Translations under genes and position numbers: made by a program
Notes under the pieces: model-generated
What the model saw: the letters and a program-made list of their open reading frames with translations, nothing else
Told to the model about the DNA's origin: nothing
Database searches by the model: none
DNA from: Amphimedon queenslandica
Taxonomy: Eukaryota > Porifera > Demospongiae > Haplosclerida > Niphatidae
Assembly: GCF_000090795.2 (NCBI RefSeq)
Contig: NW_003546344.1
Span: 25,987 to 82,411 of the forward strand
DNA: 56,425 nucleotides
Reading direction: 5' to 3'
In this document: one piece after another, positions 1 through 13,400 of the stretch
How the letters are laid out: the number at the start of each line of letters is the position of its first letter
Numbering within the stretch: the first letter of the stretch is position 1

Positions 1-1084
1 AGTAGGCCAATATTAATTAATGTACATTCATCAGCAATCAAGTCAAAGATGTCTTTTATACTTTCACATTGGGATGTCAATTTACAATACCCATGACCAC
101 GTCGCAAAAAAGTTCGTAACTCTGCTAGGGAAGGAGTATCACTTGCAATAACTTTATCTATAGCATCAAAGGTAGCTGCATACTCCATTCTCACTTTTGT
201 AAAATTCACAATGTCCAAGTGAATGCCTATTATTAGATATTATTAAGTCATGCATAAGAGCTACTCACCCTTTTCTGCAGTGATTTTATAATCTTCATTG
301 GTGCATTCTTCTTCTGTATAGAAGAGTATAATATAACACAATTCAAACCGTGGCCTCTTTAACTTACTGTATTCTTTGTATTCATTCAGTATAGCTTTCC
401 CTACTTTCTCAGTTCTATCTGACCTTTGAAGAATATCTGCAAAAGTTTTGAGATGTTGATCATTTTGACAAATGGTTTTTTTAACATCTTTGAGCAGCTT
501 TTCTCCACTTGACCATATTTTTTTACTTATTATATTTTCTGATTGCAAGAAATATGATAAACGAAGTAAGTTTCTTTGAACAGTGGGGTCAGATGTATAT
601 CGATCAAGAATCTCACAAGCAGGATGCTCTAAAAAAACAAATATAAATTGAACCGATACTTTTCAGTTTAAAAGCTCACTCTCTCTGTCAATTCCATTAG
701 CTGTGGTGATTTCCCCAATATGTCTCATAGCAACTATCAATGAGAACCAAGTGGGGCTCTTGGCCCCATCAGCTTGTGACAACCAGAACTTCAAACATTC
801 TTGCAAGCAGCGATCCACATTATGATGATCTTTCTCAATTATGTCTAATCTATTGACATACAATCCAAGATAGAGACATAAGGCTCTCCAGTTATTTTCG
901 TTAAAATTATGATCTTGTAATGCTTTATGTACATCAATTAGATTAGTTGTGTCCAGATATTCTTTATTTGATGGCAAAGTATAAGTGCTTACTGCCTACA
1001 GAATGAAGATAACATAGCATCCAATGGTTTAATGGTTACTTTAAAGGATAGAGCAATCAGTAAGAAGAGCTGAAAGGTCATCAT
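1..1084 (-). CDS. Death-domain receptor paralogue, 5' part (runs off left edge)
   Basis: This is the 5' part of a gene paralogous to the complete gene at 2251-5443. Exons read on the minus strand are 1084-1040 (signal peptide MMTFQLFLLIALSFK), 995-680 (Death domain), 628-368, 313-269 and 226 to the edge. Phases join cleanly (0,1,1,1). The Death domain shows the usual W..LC..LGL, the RC..ECL..WL helix and PTWFSLIVAMRHIGEI. The last visible exon contains VNFTKVRMEYAATFDAI, matching LNFTKLRGEFADAIFDI in the neighbour. Death domains are normally cytosolic adaptors in apoptosis or immune signalling, so a preceding signal peptide is odd. The 45-nt exon 313-269 has no counterpart in the neighbour and is the least certain piece. 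The caspase-like end, if present, lies outside the window. Confidence 0.7.
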
Positions 1085-2250
1085 TTTTTGAAAACCATAG
1101 AACAAATAATGTCAAGGGCGTGGCTCAGAAGGGTGGGGCTCCTTGTGGAGAATGTCCTTATTTGGAATGCTATGCATTGTTTTAAATATTCAACCTCTAC
1201 AAGTCAAGTTTGAAAATCTAAATAGCAGTATCACAATACACAGATTTAATTGTTTCGAATAACAGGACAGCTACAATGACAGTTATTGATGAAAGAAAAT
1301 AATTGAAACAAACAAATATAGATCTACATATTCATAAAATTAATTGACATGGTAACTTGGTAGACTAAGTCCCTTTATTTTCATTCCCTGAACACATGAA
1401 TTGTTTTAGGGCATGAATGAGATATTCTTAATTCATTACATTCATGCAGCAGTGATTAATATTCAGAGTGTGGTTTGGCATAGTACCAGTAGTTTTGGGA
1501 ATATGGGATCACAATTACTACTGGAAACACAACTGCTTAGCTATAGTACCAGCCTATGCAAAGCTGGTGAGCCCAGTCACTTGGGAGTTTGTACAACCAG
1601 CAAGCATTCTTCTATTGTTTCATTGTCTGCATCAGCTAACAGGATCTAATACATTAGCCTGTAGATAACAATAGTACTTTTTAAATTCACTGAAATACTA
1701 TGTCATGGTAGGCCTAAACTAAATAAACTGTAAAAGTGTAGCTGTAGTTGAGTGATCAAAGCATACAAAAACAGTTCATTTCCTCATATTAGTTCCTATC
1801 ATAATACACTGAAAATAAATAACTGAACTGATCTGAACATTGAGCAGTGGATGATGTCATAGCAAGAACCATGATCATACTTAAAACTCCTCTTACATTA
1901 TAAATACCCAGTACTATAACCCATGCTTTTTTTCAGAATCACCCAAAATTTTATTGCTTTTTCTGATACATGTTGATGTTTTATGCTATGTAGAAACTTT
2001 TGAGTAGATTCCGAGCTCAATTTTTTGAGTTTAAAAATGCCAAAATTCTCTGATTCACCTCAAAACAATATGCCTGCCATGACTTTTGCAGCCTTGCAAT
2101 ACCAGGAATATAGCCCATGTTTTTTTTTCAAAAAATGGCTCCAAAAACACCCCGAATTTTTATTACATTTTCTGATACACATTAATGTATTTATGCTAAT
2201 TGTAATTATGTACTAATTGTACTGTATGATCTAATAAAATTATATAAAAA
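1085..2250. other. Intergenic spacer, duplicated with 5444-6530
   Basis: No gene is supported here. The first kilobase is homologous to the region upstream of the next Death-domain gene: both contain CAAGGGCGTGGCTCAG followed by GGGTGGGGCTCC, and both contain GGCATAGTA...TTTTGGGAATATGGGATCA. The last 350 bases are the dispersed TTTGAGC-type repeat. Short ORFs in this stretch have no family resemblance. Confidence 0.6.
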
Positions 2251-5200
2251 TCAGCAATCAGTAAATTTGTATGAAGCATAAGTGTTCATATCAAATCTCA
2301 AGTTAAGCTTTTTCTTCACATCACTTGAAGGATTCTGTCCTGGTCCAGAGTATAAGACTTTGCCGTATTTTGTTGCTTCTTCAACCCCAATGCTTTCCTG
2401 GTCCTGCTTACCTTTGAATTCATCAAAGGTGTCTCCAGAAATTAGCAAATAATACCAACTGGGAAACTTGTCATGTTTATTGTCAACCAGGAATACAATT
2501 CGCTCTCTTTTTTTGCAAAGACGATCCTCCCAAGTGCAGGTAGAGTCCAATTCACACTGGTCTCCAGGCATCTTGTAGCAGTGGATGTGTCTGAAGTCGA
2601 CATGCATTGGGTATTGTCCTTTTTGAGCTGGTTCCATCTTTATTTCTTCGTCATATTTTATGAGGACACCTTTATCTTCTTCGCTGTATCTTATTCCTTT
2701 TCTACTGTATGTGAGTAGTGTAGCTTCTTCATGAGGTAGACATGACGTGAAAATTTTGAATAGCATTTTTTGTTCTCTGGTTTTATGTCCACAAGACAGT
2801 ATTCCATATTCGTCTAGTTTTTTGCCACAGTCGTGTATCCATTTTCCAGAATAACTGCAATCAGACACTATCTGTAGAGACTTACCCCTGAAATGCATCA
2901 TGTATAATTCAAAGATGTCATTGAATGATATTACTCCATCTTCAAAGCACCAGTTACCAGTGTCCTTCTCTCCATGACCAGTGTAATATATGAGAGCTTT
3001 AAAATAAAGTTTAAAATATGATCTTATTGTAAAATATTTCTTACCTTCATCCTTCTTACAGTTTTCAAATAATGATTTAATTTTATCAAGATAAAACTGT
3101 CTTGACTCTCCCTTTTCTGGAATGTCTTTCAATTCATAGTTTGCTGGATCTTTTTTATAAATTTCAACAATGCTTTCAACCTCCTGCACAATCCAATTTT
3201 CATAGAATCCTTCTACACCAGCAGGAATCAACTTTGGTGAAACAATTGTTCCTCTAAAAAATCATAATTAATAAAATAATGCAAATTATTACTAACGGTA
3301 GCTTCCATTGTTCATGATTCCCAAATGATCCAATGATTATCACTTCTTTAGGTGCACGTTTAAAATGCCTCCAAGTGTGTGGGGCAGCATCAGCTCCATC
3401 TGAATCTGATCTTTTAAGTTCTACAAATAGTGTATGAGTTATGCTAGATTTAGTTGATGTATACCTTTGTCATTTGTATCACGAGCTTGTTCTGTTTCTT
3501 CAATATTAGTCTGTAGGTGTGCTTGGGATTCTTTATCTAGTGTCTCCTGTGTACTTTTTGCTTCCCTCTTTTGGTCTGTGAGTACTGGCTTGACTAGCAC
3601 ATAAATTGTTGTGATGAATAATATTAGAAGAATTAGCAGCCATGATGATACACTAGACACCATATCTAGATCTGTACGACACAATAATTATTAAAAATTA
3701 TACATTAATACATACAGCTATTCGTGCTAGTATGATCCTCTTTATCATGAGCTTCATTTAGTTGTTTCACACTGATATAGATTGCCATTTGTTCCAGTCT
3801 ACCACTGTGTATTGATTGGGAGCAGTGGTCATCTTCTGTATCTAACTGTTGTTCACAAGCCTATGATGGTATAATAATAATTATTATTGTTTTTTGTCTT
3901 ATAATTATCTGTCTTTACTTTGTCATAGACTGTGTTAAAACCAATGGTCAGTCTTTGTAATCCTTTTTCCTTTAAAGCTTCAATATTTTCCATAGCAGCT
4001 AGATTAATTTCCTCATACAAAAGTAAAGGAAAGGAACATGTGACTGTAAAAGAATTGCTTTCTGAGATAACATGGACCCTAATACAAGGTGCATGCTCTT
4101 TGAAAGCAGCTTTTATCAATTTTTCCACATCTTTTAAAGTAATACCATCAACATCCTGGTCAATAGAAAATGTAATTGTTTCAGACTGAAGGAGATGACG
4201 ATGAAAGAATTTTTCATCTAAAACATGTCTAAGTGATTGTCGAAATTTATTGACATTTTCCTTGTACTTCTGGATTGCTGGTTTAGCCTCCTCAATATTG
4301 AACTTGAAGACAATGGATTCCAGTAGGCCAATGTCTATTAATGAACTATGCTCACTGATCAGGTTTAAAATATCAGCTCTATTTTCACAGTCACGCAAGT
4401 GAGGACGGAGGTGTTTGTAACCCCAACGAAGATACTGATACAACTCTTGTAAACTAGGCTTATCAATCATAGCCTGGTTTATGTCAAAAATTGCATCAGC
4501 AAACTCTCCTCTTAGTTTAGTAAAATTTAAGTCTGAACTTGCAACGAAATGAACATCTACAACGAAAAGAATGATATTGCAGACATTTTGATAATTCTAT
4601 TACTTTTATTGTCGCTACTTGTCACGTCTTTTTTTTCAGGAAATCTTCTTTCTGTTTTAACAAGAAGTAAATGATAATTAAATTTTGTTTTTCTTTTACT
4701 CACTGTATTCCTTTAAAATATTACGACCTATACTCATAGTGACAGGTGATTGTTGTAAAACAACTCCAAAAGCTTCAAGAATTTGATAGTTTACACAAAT
4801 GCTATTTCCAATGTGTTGTAGTAACTCCCTTCCATCTTTAGGCCATAGTACCTTTTTTACTATTTTTTCTCCATAGAGGAGGTTGACTAGGCTAAGAAGA
4901 TTTTTCTGAATAGATGAATCTGACGTATATCGCTCAAAAATCTCACAAGCAGGATGCTCTTGTGAATGCTCTAATAAAAGAATGACTGAATAAACAAATA
5001 ATATTGGCATAAATATACTGTTTCTGTGAATTTTATCAGCAGTATTAATTTCTTTAATGTTTCTAAGTCCAACTATCAATGAGTACCAAGTGGGACCACC
5101 TTTCTGTTTCACTTTATCAGCTTTCGACAGCCAAGAGCTCAAACATTCCTGAAGACAACGATCCACACCATGATGCTGATTAGTAGCCTCTATGCCATTC

Positions 5201-5443
5201 AGAGTAGGTTTATATATCCCAAGAACAAGACACAGGTCTCTCCACTTAGCTACTTCAAAATTCTGTTTTTCTAATGCTTGCAATATCTCGTCAAGATTAG
5301 TTATATTCAAATATTCTTCATTTGTTGGAAGAGTATTGGTGCTTACTACCTACAAAACGAAGACAAATCATAGCGTGTATTGGCTTAATAGTTACTTTAA
5401 AGGATAAGGCAATCAGTAGAAAGAACTGAAAGGTCATCATCAT
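2251..5443 (-). CDS. Signal peptide-Death domain-TM-caspase-like protein
   Basis: Nine exons on the minus strand: 5443-5396, 5349-5019, 4970-4704, 4556-3919, 3860-3716, 3671-3465, 3420-3297, 3253-3045 and 2996-2251. They give about 904 aa with consistent phases. Order: signal peptide (about 1-20), Death domain (about 30-120; WRDLCLVLGI, RCLQECLSSWL, PTWYSLIVGL), two helical regions of unknown role (about 127-428), TM helix near 487-503 (WLLILLILFITTIYVLV), then a caspase/metacaspase-like fold. The fold has beta strand EVIIIGSF, His664 in YYTGHGE and Cys703 in SDCSYSG, so the His-Cys dyad looks intact. The C-terminal 200 residues match a domain I recall from uncharacterised cnidarian and fish proteins. 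Proteolysis and a death-signalling role are inferred. The exon at 4970 could instead start at 4958. Confidence 0.8.
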
Positions 5444-6530
5444 TGCTTACAAAGAATGTCAAGGGCGTGGCTCAGGAAGGGTGGGGCTCCTTGTGGAGAT
5501 TTCCTTATTTAGAAGTTGCTCCATACGCCTCTGCAGTGTAATACTAACCATTACTACATTAACCATAGAATAATTATCATGACTTAAATGCCATGAATAT
5601 AAAGCAGCATTATGGGTTGGTGAAATAATTTTTGATAGATCTATACTATGGGTATGTCTTCTCATCTTTCAAAAGTCAAATTTGAAAATCTAATTAGTAC
5701 CATACACAAATCAAATTGTATCCAACAACACGACAGCTACAATGATAAACATTGATGAGAGGAACCCAATAACTGTAGGTCTCTATTGAAACAAACAAAC
5801 ATACATAGCAATGTGGCTATTCATAACATTGTAATCCTTTGACACTGTAAGTCCCTTTGTTTTCATTCCCCGAACACATGAATTGTTTTAGGTCATGAAT
5901 GAGATATTCTTAATTCATTGCATTCATGCAGCAGGGATTAATATTTAGAGTGTGGTTTGGCATAGTAGTACCAGCAGTTTTGGGAATATGGGATCATAAT
6001 TACTACTGAAAACACAACTGCTTAGCTAGTACCCACTGGCAAGTCCAGCCATTTGGGAGCTTGTAGCCAGAAGGCATTCTATTGCTTAATTGTCTGCATC
6101 AGCTAGCAGGTCATTAACCTGATACATTAGCCTGCAGATGATATTCCTGATGTAATAGTACTTTTGTACTGCACTGTATTGTAATGGAATGAATTGAATC
6201 ATGCATGGTGCATGTGATGGGTCATGGTAGACCTAAACTAAATAAACTGTAAAAGTGTAGCTGTAGTTGAGCGAGCAAAGCATACACAAACAGTTCATTT
6301 CCTGTTATTAGTTCCTATCATAATACACTGAAATGAATAACTGAACTGAGCATTAGGCAATGAATGATGTCATAGGAAGAATACATCGATCACAGTTATT
6401 TAGCAATGTTCATACGTAATGCTCCTCTAGACTACATTATAAATACCCTGTACTCATAACCTGTGCTTTTTTCTTTAAAAAATCCACAAAATTTTTATTA
6501 CATTTTCTGATACATATTTATTTACTCTTG
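5444..6530. repeat. Second copy of the duplicated upstream region
   Basis: Homologous to about 1085-2210 over at least 1 kb with small indels, in the same orientation relative to the gene. With the paired coding exons it defines a tandem segmental duplication with an offset of about 4.35 kb. No gene is evident inside it. Confidence 0.75.
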
Positions 6531-6845
6531 CATTTACTTGTGCTGTTTAGTTGATTCCAAGCTCAATTTTTTATCTATGGCCATTTTAATAAAATGCCAA
6601 AATTCTAAAACATACCCTGTACTATATATAGTCCATGGTTTTTTCCAAAAAATGGTTCCAAAATCACTCAAAATTTGCATTACATTTTTGATAGATACTG
6701 AAGTCCTTATGCAATGCAAAAAGTTTGAGCTGATTCCTACTCCAATTTTTCGAGTTACGGCCATTTTATTAGGAATTGTCAAAATTCTGAAAATATACTC
6801 TGAACCATGTACTGTCCTATCCGCCATACTTGGCTGAGAGTACAT
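6480..6845. repeat. Dispersed TTTGAGC/GTACAGGG-family repeat
   Basis: Contains two diverged copies of a module seen many times in the window: a conceptual GAAAGTTTGAGCTGATTCC motif, then AAATTTTT-rich sequence and a CCATTTTAA-type block. The ORFs on both strands here are by-products of the repeat. No transposase is visible, so it may be non-autonomous or satellite-derived. Confidence 0.55.
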
Positions 6846-7428
6846 CACATTTCCCCATGATCATACACACTACTCCCCCCGCAGTGCATGCATTTACCCA
6901 CAATTATCTCAGGAATGATGTACTAGGCTACTTTATTGTCAACAATCATAATTAGCAGTTATGTTTTATGATAAGCCTCATTAGTAACAGATTACGGTTT
7001 ATAAAGTATCTTGGATGAGCATGAAAAAATGGAACAATAAAATAACTAAATACACTGCACACACATTGAGCAATTAAGAGACTGGTTTTTCTTACTATTT
7101 TGAGGTTCTGATTGACACAGTACATGATGCTGTGGTCTTTTTGTTGACACAAAATTTGAATTTTAATTAAAAAAGAGAAAATTATTCACACCCACAAGGA
7201 AATGGTGCCTTATAAGGTGAAAAAGGCGTGTCTGTTGGCAAACATATTTAATTGGACGCGAGAGGTGTCGAGAGAGAGAAAAGACAAGTGAAAAGAAGTT
7301 AAAGTACGAGCAGCTAAAATCCACAAAGAAGCGTTCTAAGACAGCCAGAGATCTTTCCAAGTACATTTAAAGCTACTTTAGAGTTTCAAAGCGATAGGAA
7401 CTAACTCGCTCTCAGTAGAGAAGGCAAA
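6846..7428. other. 5' flank of the IP3 3-kinase gene
   Basis: No gene recognised. The last 150 bases before the ATG at 7429 are the probable 5' UTR/promoter. They lack an obvious TATA box and carry a short GAGAGAGA tract near 7270. Confidence 0.35.
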
Positions 7429-10400
7429 ATGGCTACCGGCACTGATCGGCCACGCTCACCACTGGGGAAAAAGAAGAAGGACATGAAAGGCTCGCTGGTC
7501 ATGGCATCCTTGGCCCAGACACTGGACTCTACCATGTCTGTCGCTCTCAGGGAACCTGCCCCGCCAGTTAACACAAAGAGCCTCAGACTCCCCGAGCTCC
7601 TGGCACCAAAGCCAAGCAGCTCGAGGAGACACTACTCTTATTCTGACGATGACACTCCTAGCCCAACTTCACCTACTAGGACAGTAAGATGGGCACCACA
7701 CTCTCCTATATTCAGTCGCAAGAAGAAGAACAGGCCTCGTGCTCTTAATGAGAGGATCAAGAGTGCCAGTTCCTCTCCTGTTCTTGATGGTGACTCCATT
7801 TCCTCTAACTCTTCTGCTGACGATGCTAAGCATAAAGACAGTGTCCCCATACTCAGGCCAGAGGCAACTCAAGTCGATTCACTTCCAGGACAGCTCAAGC
7901 CTCCTACCTCTTCCTTCCCTTGCACAGTTCCCACCATCCTTGTCTCACCTGATCAAGAAGATTGTGGAGGGATCTTTAGAAAGACCTCTCAATCCAGCCA
8001 TCTCTCTGCAGCATCGTCCACCATAACATCAGGTGCAGCACTTAGTAAGCATGTTTGTCATGGCAATATAATTGCCATGACAACTCTCTTTTTGTGCATT
8101 CGAGAGTGGGAGAGAGAGTTCCCATTATTGTACAAGTACAAGTGGTTTCTTTAATCACTAGCCTACGGCATCTTAATCTCCTGGCTGGCCCATATCCTTT
8201 TAAATATCACTTTTAGACTCTCTCTTTCTTCTTTCCCTTTCAGTTGGCACATGTAGTGCACATTTATTATTTCCATATCATTCCATTGAGCTTATGTCAA
8301 GGCAACCCTTTATTGATACCAGAGTTTATATCACAATAACCTTTATACTGAGAAAGTGCTAAGTGTTGTTTATCAATACATGAGATCCAATTTTGGTTAC
8401 TTGTGTGCACACAATGTACATTATCAGTACACTGCTCTCTGTTTGTTTTTATGTAATGTAATCCTGTATAATAATGAGGGATAAAATGTACACATACATA
8501 TATGTACCTATACATCTAATAGTACATTTGACATCATCTCTTCCTCTTTTTCTCTCTGATCTCTTTCTCTCTGATCTCTCTCTCTCTCACAGGTGTTGGT
8601 AGTTTATTGTCTCCAAGTGGTGATGAGGAGTCCTGTATATCAGACCAAGAGTCGCCCCTCTCTCCTCTCTCTAATGCAAGCAGCATCACTGGCAGCAGGG
8701 AATTTGTCTGCCATCTTGAAGATGACACCCTCTCCTCTTCTCCCCCTGTCACCGACGGTGATGACTTTATAGAGACGGATTACCCTTCCAGCCCCTCTCA
8801 TTACTCTCCTCCAACTCCACAGCAGGTCCTGACTATACCCACCAAAGAGAAACCTCCTAAACAGAAGAAGAAGGTAATTTGGAATTCATTGCTACTTGAT
8901 TAGTTCTAGTGTATTGTCTAAAAGCATTTCACAGGAGCATGATTACACACACCCACATACTCACACATTTTCTCTCTCTCTCAATCTCTCACTTCCACAT
9001 TACATGTATGTACTATAGAACAGTAGCAGTGCTACTACTACTGTACATACACATGTACCTTTAATTATATCTTTATTGTGCATTTATTTGTATTTTATTT
9101 GTCACGTACATGTACACACACACGCACACACACACATACATCGTCTTTTGATCTCTAATATGTTCCTCTTATTGTTCCTGTTCTGTCTATTTGTATGAAT
9201 GGTACCAAGACACAAGTGTGTGTGTGTGTTTGTGCGTTTAATCTATTCCCCTTTAGATAATTAACACAGTAATTACATTCTTTCATTGGAATGCATAATA
9301 AAGAAAGAGAGTGAGAGAGAGAGAGAGTGGATGTATTTATGTGTGTTATAGTCCCATTGTAATGGAGCACAAGGTGGTTTAGCTGATGAATGTTGACGGA
9401 TCTTTCTCAACTTGTTGTTACATCCTTACCGTACCCTCTCCACTGGATGCTCTATAGGAAAGTGTGACATTATGCCAGAGCTATTGTGCCACATGCTCTG
9501 CTGAGAGGAGCAGGAGAATCTGCCCTGTTAAGATTCCTATACAAGCCAATGAAAGGATAGTGTTTATACTTGTCATAGTGAGAGAGTAAACTGTCTAACA
9601 GTGATAAGATTACCATGAGTCACTAGAGAATAAACCACATATTCCTGTGTTAGTCCAGATTGCTATTAATGTGGATCTACATCCTACATTTACATATAAA
9701 CAGACGGTATAGCAGCAAGTACATACATGTACATGTGCATGTGCATATGCAGTAGCTCTATTCCATAATTAATCATTACATGTACATGGCTTTGTGTTTT
9801 TCAGTTCATTTGTCTGTATATGTTATACTTGTGGCCTTTCATTTCCTTGGCCTGTTTGTCTTTCTCTCGCCTCTTCCTCTTTTCTGTCACTATTTCTTTT
9901 TTTGCCATTAGCCTATGTACTCTAGATGTGTCTTTACATGATGTAATAGTTATCATTGTTACTTAAACAACTGTTTATTTTGATGATGTTCACCTATTCC
10001 CTTTAAGCACATCAAGTATGTACACTTACCATGTTAGCCCTAATGATCTATAAAATGTCCTGTCTCTGGAGACTGCACTGATTAACTTCTTAATCTGTTT
10101 ATATATTTACCTTATGTTACATGTAGATTAATTGTACTATGTATGTATATGGTGGAGGAAAAGGAGTAAAAGGGGAAGCTATTATCAATGCATGTACATT
10201 TGTACATTATGCAGCTACTATGAGATTGGCTTCTGGAAAAATACCTTTTCTTATCTTTTACTCTTGTTTCTGTTTGTGTGTGGGAATTTATGATGCAAGG
10301 AATGTATACTGTTGCCTATTATAATGATATTCACTACCTGAGGGTTGCTGATTGTGTAAATATTGGTTCTGATAACATATCCATCCATATGAATAATAAA

Positions 10401-13400
10401 ATTTATCAGTTTGTTGTCAACAAGACATGACACTGCAAGCAAATGACTCCCTTTTCTCTCTTTCTCTTTCTCCTTCCTTTGTACACTTCCCTCCTTTATC
10501 TCTATTCTTCCCCCCCTCTCTCTTTCTCTCCCTTTTCTTGTCTCATTATCTTTTCATTCAAGAAGTGGTCTGTTATAAGAAAGGCAGTTGCGTGGTCTCC
10601 CTTTGTTCAAGTCTATCGTAAGAAGTATCCATGGGTCCAGCTGGCAGGCCATCAAGGTATGTATGCCCACACTGTGATCCAATGTTTATATATGAGATAT
10701 TGAGAAAGAGAGAGGAAGTGTGTGTGTGTGTGTGTGTGTGTGTGTCTGCCCGAGGATGTGGTGGGTGGGAATTGTTCTTGCAACAGGAAATGTCATCTCT
10801 TAAGATCCTTTTTATACATTTGCCTATTATTCCTTTAGTGACAGACAGTTGTGTCTCTCCATATATGTACATGGACTGTAATTGCACACTATAGTCTCCA
10901 GTACTGTATATACACTATTGCATGTAGATGTGGGCTGTATATCATAACTAGTGCACTCAATTTCCTCTTTATAATCTCTACTCACATCCTTTCTCTTCTC
11001 TTCTCTCTGTCCTCTCCTTTCCTCCCTACTTCCCCCCTCCCTCCCTCTCTTTCCCTTTCTCTCTCTCTCTTTCTTATCCTCAGGCAATTTCAGTCCTGGT
11101 GAGGAGAATGGTACAATTATCAAGAAATCCTCTGCAGACGAAGCCAGGGCTTTGAAATCTCTAATGGATGACGTCGTTAGACCATATGTCCCTGAGTTTA
11201 GACGAGAATACACAAGGGACGCAGAATGTAAGCAAAGTTATAATAAACAGCATTTATTTCAGTGAGAGGGAGGGGGGAGTATCTCCATGGATTAGCTCAC
11301 ACTGATGATGTGGAGGTGGTGTCTTTGTTTAGATTTGTGCATTTCCTGACCTTTAGCTTTGTATTGGAATTTCTTTAATACATGTACTTCTCTAAGCTTT
11401 CTTTCCCTCTCCTTCCCTCTCTCTTTCTCTGCCCGTGTTTCAAATGTACTGTGTAGTTTTATGACCTTTAGATGGAAGGATTGATTTGAGGTGTGAAGAT
11501 TCACTTCCCCCCTCTCTCTCTCCCTCTTTTGTTGGCCTAATGAAGTGCATCCTTGCATGCTATGTCTATGACAGACTGACAGTGTGTGTATATTTTCAGC
11601 TTCACTTTAGCAATTACCTACATGTAATAGACTCTTAACTCTTTATGCTAATAACATGATCCTTCTTTTTTTTTTCTTCCAGTGTACATAGAAATGGCTG
11701 ATCTTCTCAGAGACTTTGACAATCCCTCTGTAATGGACATAAAGATGGGCACACGGTAAGACCCCACCAGGCGCTCAATGGCTATACACTTTATCTCCTT
11801 CCCTCCTTTATAGTACATACTTGGAAGATGAGCTTGCAAAGGCAAGAGTCAAAGAAGTACTCAGACCAGTAAGTAATGTACATGTACATGTATTTTATCC
11901 CATAATTCCGATACTTGCTTGCATTCAATGTTGTTTCGTGTTCTTGGCTTATTTCCATGGCCAGCGTTGTTTACGATAAAGGCACAATTAGTCTTTTATT
12001 GTTGAGTTTTCAATTGGCAAGTTGCCTCTTATCCTTCCTGTTTATTGACTTGCATGCACACTCATACATGTACATGAACACTGCTGGTATGTGCAGGGAT
12101 GTCACCTAAAATTTCTAGAGTTAATGAGAATGAGAGAAAGATGCTTGAACTTTGATTGATATACATTTATGTGTCCAAAGGGCAAAGGCTTCCTAGTAAC
12201 AGAAGGCGATCTGTAACTTTATAGTTCACTATGCATCTATGTATTGTGTGTGTGGATGTATTGCTGATGTTATTATAATTCTGATGGTTTCAGTGTCCCC
12301 TGTGTGTGTATACATTATGATACTGACGTAGTATGATATCAGTTGCAGTTTGTATTCTGAAACCATATCTCCTGAACAGTGTCCAGTCTTAATGAACTTT
12401 CTCTTTTTTGTACTCTGCATTGTGTGTGTGTGTGTGTGTATCTGCTAGTGCACACACACTGATGTTCTAATATCCTCTTTCCTGCATTGTATACAGTGCA
12501 GCTATTGGTATCTGTTATTACTAATTGATAAATAAATAAATAAAGACCCACACACACTCAGATAATCATTACAATAATTATTATGCTTATAAGCCTATAC
12601 ACAGTCTATAGTTATGAGAGTGTGTTGGTGGTGTGATGTAATATGTCTCAGTTTACATCATGCAGTCACTTATGGGCAGACATTCCCTCTCTCTCTCTCT
12701 TCCCCTCTAATGAGTCTCTCATCCACTCACTTACTCACTCAGTCTGTCTGTCTGTCTGTCTTACTCTCTCTCTCTCTCTCTCATCATCATTGTAGACTAC
12801 TCGTCACTTGCTAAGGAATGACGATAGTCCTGTTTCCTTTTTAATTAACATATACTATCTTATTTGTGTTAGGTGTTATTTTTAAAGAGATTAATTGCAT
12901 TGTATAGCCTGTTTACACAATCAGGGCTAATAAAACTACATGTGTGCGGCTTCTATCACTACACAGGGCCAGCTAGAGAGAGAGAGAGAGAAGACTATGG
13001 AGTATGGAGTAAATAATAAATGGACTGCCTGCCAAGTTGATTTATATTATCTCAGCAAAATAATTAACGCAACGATAATGCATGTACACGGTTATGTACA
13101 TGTATATAATTACTATGATCAATTTGATAATTTTAACAATGTATGGACACACTGCATGCCATATATATACATAATTAGCTGTTTCTAAAGTAAATATATA
13201 TCGATAAAAGCTTCATTATTACATCTCTCTCCCTCTCTCTCTTAGGATATGTATGAGAAGATGATAGCAGTTGATCCAGATGAGCCTACCGAGCAGGAGC
13301 ATGCTGCTAAAGCCATCACTAAACCACGCTACATGGTCTGGAGGGAGACACTCTCCTCTACTGCTACACTGGGGTTCAGAATTGAAGGCATCAAGGTATG

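Noticed and set aside
6534..6848. Overlapping 99-104-aa ORFs on both strands
   Set aside because: They fall in the dispersed repeat family and have no codon-like conservation between copies.
10427..11213. Several short ORFs on both strands around ITPK exons 3-4
   Set aside because: They run through CT-rich intron sequence and lack family similarity; only the spliced ITPK frame is supported.
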